This document shows, one piece after another, positions 30,201 to 33,200 of a stretch of 64,000 nt of DNA (the stretch's first letter is position 1; each line of letters begins with the position of its first letter). This DNA comes from Molanna angustata. Lineage: Eukaryota > Arthropoda > Insecta > Trichoptera > Molannidae. The notes under the pieces were generated by a model. The model saw only the letters and a list, made by a program, of their open reading frames with translations. It was not told the origin of the DNA and ran no database searches. Both the position numbers and the translations under genes were made by a program. The stretch covers positions 29,364,132 to 29,428,131 of the forward strand of contig OY754981.1 of NCBI GenBank assembly GCA_963576475.1, written 5' to 3'.

Positions 30201-33200
30201 AATACAAACTGAATCAGTTACATTAGATTTTTTTTTGCTACAATTGATTTAAAGGAGTTGTTAGCGTCAATTTTATCATAAAATGAAATCTGAATGAAGA
30301 GTTTTTCTCAAAAATGTGTATTTTGTTTGGGAATTCTCTCTAGCCCTGCCGTTGCCAACGAGAGTGCCGAAAACAATAGAAACGACTCTCCGAAACCGGC
30401 CAAGAAATTATCCAAAAAGTCATCCTTTTTAAGGAGCATCACTATCGATTTGTTTAGATCCAAATCAAAAAAAGTGTCCAAACATCATTCAGTTTGCGAA
30501 TCTGATCTACAAAATCTGTCCAAACACAGCGGCTTGCGTAGAGACGAATCAAACGCTCCCCGTAAACCGAAGGGCCTGTTTAGAAGCAATTCCTCTTGCG
30601 ATAACAAGACCCCTCTCAAACCCATTCTCAAAAGACAGACATCTTTCAACGATCACAATAAAATGACGCCGATCAGTGATGTGTTTTCTAATCCTCTCGA
30701 ATCCCTTCAAATGAGAAGACAAAATTCTTTGTGTGAGATAGAAACAGAACCCAAAGTCAAACCTTTCTTGAGGAGACAAAACTCTTTGATAGAATACAAC
30801 AGACGGGGTATTTACGATTATCAATTCAAACCGTTTAATGTTATAACAACAATTGACCCGTTGTATCAACGAGGTATGGAGGTTAAACATGAACCATATT
30901 ATCCCGGTAAGAATATGACCAACCCATCTGAACCAATCTTCCAAACAAAGACTGAAGCTTTATGCGGCGCTGTTCCTAAACCAGAGAGAACCTACGCGAC
31001 TCGATCTGAAGCTAGAAACTCTTCTATAGAATCTCCATATGCCAACAGACAAGAGATAATCAAAAAACAAACCCAATGCCCCTACTCTTCCCGGCAAGAG
31101 GTCATTCATGAGCAGAGTTTGATGCTGAACACCAGTGAAGATATATATACTCGCAAACAAGAGTTCAGGAAGACATACGAAAGTCCATATGCTACACGAA
31201 ATGAGATACTAAGCCAAAAAGAAAGTCCATACGCTTCTAGAATGGAATGCTACCACAAGAAAACTGAGGAAAATCCTTATGGAATCGTTCAACGGGCGTC
31301 ATCAGAATCTCCTTACACTACGAGAAGTGAAATAATGAAACAAAGGTCTTCGTTACAAAATCCTTACAGTACAAAAGAAGAGCTGTTGAGGCAGAGAGCT
31401 GCCAGTGAGAGCCCGTATGGAACTAAAGAAGAGATGCTGAGGCAGAGACTCAACCCCGAAAATCCATATTCTTCGAGGGACGAAATACTCAGACAACGAA
31501 TTAGAAGTGAAAATCCATACGGAACCAGAGAAGATGTGATGAAACAGAGACTTAATAAGACAGAGAGCCCTTATCAAACTAAGGAAGAAATGCTGAGACA
31601 AAGATTATGTTTAGAGAATCCATATAGTACAAAGGAACAGATGTTGAAACAAAGGTCATCCTGTGATAATGCTAGTTGTGTTTTAGAAGACAATACAAGA
31701 AATAGATTATCATGTGAAAGTCCATATGCTACTACATCGGAGGTATATAAAACACAGCCATATCCAGAAGCCTCCACTTCAGGAATTGAAAAGAACCACA
31801 GGCGACAAAATATGGAAGATATTTATTCTTCTCGAAAAGAATGTGGCTCTGAGAATCCATACGCATCACGCCAAGAAGTTTTAGGAAGAAAGAAGAGGAG
31901 TAATAGTCGTCCCAATTCCCTCAGATTGGAAGAAGATGATTGTATGGTCGTGAACAATTTAGCAACTTTAAGAATCGGGGAAAATCCGTACGCAACAAAG
32001 GCTGAAGTTGAATATCACAGATCTACTCCCACAAATGCTGATTACGTATCAAAGTCACAGCTTGAAAAATCCACAGTCAATGATTCATGCAGTGCAGATA
32101 ATAAATCTTGTACATGCGAAGATATATCTGAACTTGTAACTGTGCCTTGTTCATCAAAAAGATCTTCGGAGGAAAGTCCTTATGTGACCAAGCAGGAAAT
32201 ATTGTCACAAAAAGCTGCCCTACTTGCAAATAAAGAAATGAACAAAATATACAGCGATGACAAATTTGAAGTTATTCGCCTTCGTAATCAAGCGAAAAAA
32301 GAAAAAATATATCAATCTAGAAAAGAGTTAGGCATGATGGAAGGTAACACCTCTCGTGATCCTATCTACGTGTCCAAACGGGATCTTAAAGAAACTGTCA
32401 TATACGAATCACACACTGAAGTCAAAGAACAAAACGATGGAGTGAATTTAAAGAATATCAACTGCAGACAAAGCCCTTATGAATTGAGCGATGTGGCCCA
32501 TTTATCCAGAAGAGAATGTTTGTACCAATCTAAACAAGAGGCATTCTCTAAAAACAGTTCTAATCTAAATCCTGCGATCGATTTTGACACGCTAAGAAAT
32601 CAATCAAAGACAGATCAAGAAAAACAAAATAATTTGATTTATGAATCAAAGATATTACATGGGGAGCCCATGTACCAATCTCGTCTGCCTCCCAAAGTGA
32701 AGTTTGCCCCTCAGGACGGTCCCCATCCTGGAGATACGTTGGTTTTCAATTCCGCCACGTCGATGGAAACTCACTATGAATCTGAATGCAGCATGCAGTT
32801 TGATTGCAAACCGCAGAGTACACCGTACGCTTCTCAGGATATGGAGAGAGGAAACGATTCGACCATCCCACTGTTCAAATGCAACAACAGGTCGGGTAAC
32901 TACAACAGCAGCGGAGAGGGTCACGATACGACTGTTGTGGCTGGACCGCTTCTCTTGGACACGGAGCTATTGGCCGTCGGTCAAAAGGGGAAGATCGGGG
33001 GGCCTGATGGACCTTGCACGACTTGGGGTATATTTGACAGCGAAGGGGGCGTCTTGGAAGATCGTTCTTGGGGTGTTTCCCTCCTGATTCCTCCCGATGC
33101 CATCCTGCCCGGTGTCAAGCAGAAGATATATTTTACCGTGTCAGATCCCAGGCACAACAACCAAACCACTCCAGGGCCGCCCATTGATATGGACAAGGGT

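Noticed and set aside
30294..30343. Methionine at 30294 as the start of a separate 970-residue gene
   Set aside because: Phase from exon 29002-29077 and a good acceptor at 30343 make this an internal pyd exon. The upstream 16 codons are intron sequence.
30549..31777. Minus-strand open frames under the giant exon
   Set aside because: Shadows created by codon bias of the plus-strand repeats. No independent motifs.
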